64,000 bases of DNA from Morinoia aosen (Eukaryota; Arthropoda; Malacostraca; Amphipoda; Talitridae), in NCBI GenBank assembly GCA_030386875.1, contig CM059575.1, positions 42,376,859 through 42,440,858 on the forward strand. Direction: 5' to 3'. Positions 62,715-64,000 of the stretch are shown piece after piece; within the stretch, counting starts at the first letter, position 1, and each line of letters opens with the position of its first letter. The position numbers and the translations under genes were made by a program. Below the pieces are notes generated by a model. The model did not search any database. It was not told the DNA's origin and worked only from the letters and a program-made list of their open reading frames with translations.

Positions 62715-62936
62715 CTGCAACGCACAGCACACTGATCATATACTACACCAAGTTGCACTCGAAAGCAGTTCGTGTAATTCATTGCGCTTATTCCTGCGCT
62801 GGAGAACACACATGGCTCTTCGTTGCGGCGCATTGAAAGATGCCCTCAGCAGAATGTTTACTATGCAAAAGAACGCAGGTCCATCACAGGGTCAGAACAT
62901 ATACGAGTGAAATTTTGAAATCCAATTATCACGAGG
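62715..62936. other. Intron right of exon A, nothing recognised
   Basis: A short stretch between the candidate exon A and the last SINE copy. No signal beyond the acceptor was seen. Confidence 0.4.
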
Positions 62937-62948
62937 TCTGAATATGAG

Positions 62949-63317
62949 TAGATTAGATGATCAGGTAGTTTAAACCTCGCTAACTACAACAAAGGTGTTC
63001 CCAAGAGATAAAGAGAGAGGTACTATTTGACAAGGAATGAAGAGAAAGAGAATAAAAGCACAAGGAGTGCCCCACACCCTGCAAACAGAAACAGTAAGAT
63101 TGAAGGAAGTTTATGAAACGAGATAAAAGTTAAAGACGGATGTTATGGGTGCTGAAAAAAGGACAGCAATGAAACGAAAAAAGATGAGCCATAGCCAAAC
63201 AAATACCTATTCTTTTCAACAAAAGAAAGGCCTACCTATTCTTCAGCTCAAGATCTCACAACTTTCCCCTGGGAGTGCTAATTTTCATGGATAAAATACT
63301 TGTCTCTGAGGGATGAA
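62949..63317 (-). repeat. SINE family copy with 12-bp duplication
   Basis: It is flanked by GTCTGAATATGA at 62937-62948 and 63318-63329. It is moderately diverged, and the 5' hairpin is degraded (GATAAAATACTTGTCTC). Confidence 0.82.
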
Positions 63318-63531
63318 GTCTGAATATGACAGCAGGAAATATCTAAGCTAAAGAAAGATAGTAGATGCATCATAGTTCGTACCGTACCTGTATAAGTGAT
63401 TACAATTTTATCGAACACAGAAAGCTTACGTGCTGTAATTTGTAAATACTCATATTCTATATCACAATTCAAATCATCTCTTAGAAATCGGAAACGGATA
63501 GTTAATTAATAGGATACGTGAACACAAAGGA

Positions 63532-64000
63532 TAGATGAACAAAAAGGATAGATGAACAAAAAGGATAGATGAACAAAAAGGATAGATGAACAAAACGGAT
63601 AGATGAACAAAACGGATAGATGAACAAAACGGATAGTTGAACAAAACGGATAGTTGAACAAAACGGATAGTTGAACAAAACGGATAGTTGAACAAAACGG
63701 ATAGTTGAACAAAACGGCGAGTTGAACAAAACGGCGAGTTGAACAAAACGGCGAGTTGAACAAAACGGCGAGTTGAACAAAACGGCGAGTTGAACAAAAC
63801 GGCGAGTTGAACAAAACGGCGAGTTGAACAAAACGGCGAGTTGAACAAAACGGCGAGTTGAACAAAACGGCGAGTTGAACAAAACGGCGAGTTGAACAAA
63901 ACGGCGAGTTGAACAAAACGGCGAGTTGAACAAAACGGCGAGTTGAACAAAACGGCGAGTTGAACAAAACGGCGAGTTGAACAAAACGGCGAGTTGAACA
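63532..64000. repeat. 17-bp minisatellite, runs off the window
   Basis: About 27 copies are visible. Units on the left are GATGAACAAAAAGGATA, then GATGAACAAAACGGATA, then GTTGAACAAAACGGATA, then a homogeneous block of GTTGAACAAAACGGCGA from about 63717 to the edge. The three overlapping minus-strand reading frames are artefacts of a unit length not divisible by three. Confidence 0.97.

Noticed and set aside
63474-63984. Three overlapping minus-strand frames repeating FNSPFCSTRRFVQLAVL
   Set aside because: A 17-bp repeat read in three frames. Not a protein family.
63532-64000. CRISPR-like regular array
   Set aside because: Units are contiguous, with no unique spacers, in eukaryotic DNA. It is a minisatellite.

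Overview
The window looks like animal, most likely arthropod (probably insect), genomic DNA. It is AT-rich, contains one large spliced gene with kilobase-sized introns, and is packed with nested mobile elements: non-LTR retrotransposons, SINEs, hAT and piggyBac-type DNA elements and a solo LTR. Short CCTAACCTAA stretches of the kind common in insect intergenic DNA also occur. No bacterial-type operons, rRNA genes or CRISPR arrays are seen. Species and clade cannot be fixed from the sequence alone.

The host gene is a C2CD5 (C2 domain-containing protein 5, CDP138) ortholog on the minus strand. I could place 13 internal coding exons, at 62655-62714, 55016-55216, 51355-51526, 47846-48071, 44857-44916, 28560-28656, 25706-25820, 23253-23317, 13990-14126, 12595-12720, 11360-11458, 9923-10129 and 6369-6481. 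All have AG/GT boundaries and their codon phases join without a break, giving about 559 codons. The N-terminal C2 domain lies beyond position 64000. The C-terminal exons lie left of 6369, probably outside the window. Almost everything else is intron filled with mobile DNA.

Layout, left to right. 1-1410: decayed zinc-knuckle ORF1 fragments of a LINE. 3761-4575: short hAT-type element with a 6-bp target duplication. 6635-7645: SINE cluster. 8165-8700: decayed arm of a Penelope-like/foldback repeat. 12341-12490: 18-bp minisatellite. 13123-13701: hAT MITE with an 8-bp duplication. 28687-34261: young 5'-truncated LINE with an intact ORF2, inserted 18-30 bp upstream of a C2CD5 splice acceptor. 37173-38154: solo LTR carrying a tandem array of palindromes. 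40499-41331: inverted pair of SINEs. 49801-50637: piggyBac-type MITE inside a SINE. About 51605-54374: 2.8-kb purine/pyrimidine 19-bp minisatellite that appears to have grown inside a SINE, next to a C2CD5 splice acceptor. 56045-62488: 6.4-kb hAT-like foldback element with nested insertions (an internal palindrome with hammerhead-like motifs, a hAT element with a transposase remnant, and a tRNA-SINE trimer). 63532-64000: 17-bp minisatellite with an ordered gradient of variants.

The dominant repeat is a roughly 350-bp SINE-like family of about 20 copies. It has 10-15 bp target duplications, a short-repeat 3' tail and a conserved hairpin-rich 5' end. I could find no convincing tRNA, 7SL or 5S head in it. 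All copies but one share the orientation of C2CD5. This family, the SINE-to-minisatellite expansion and the giant nested foldback element are the best candidates for undescribed biology here.
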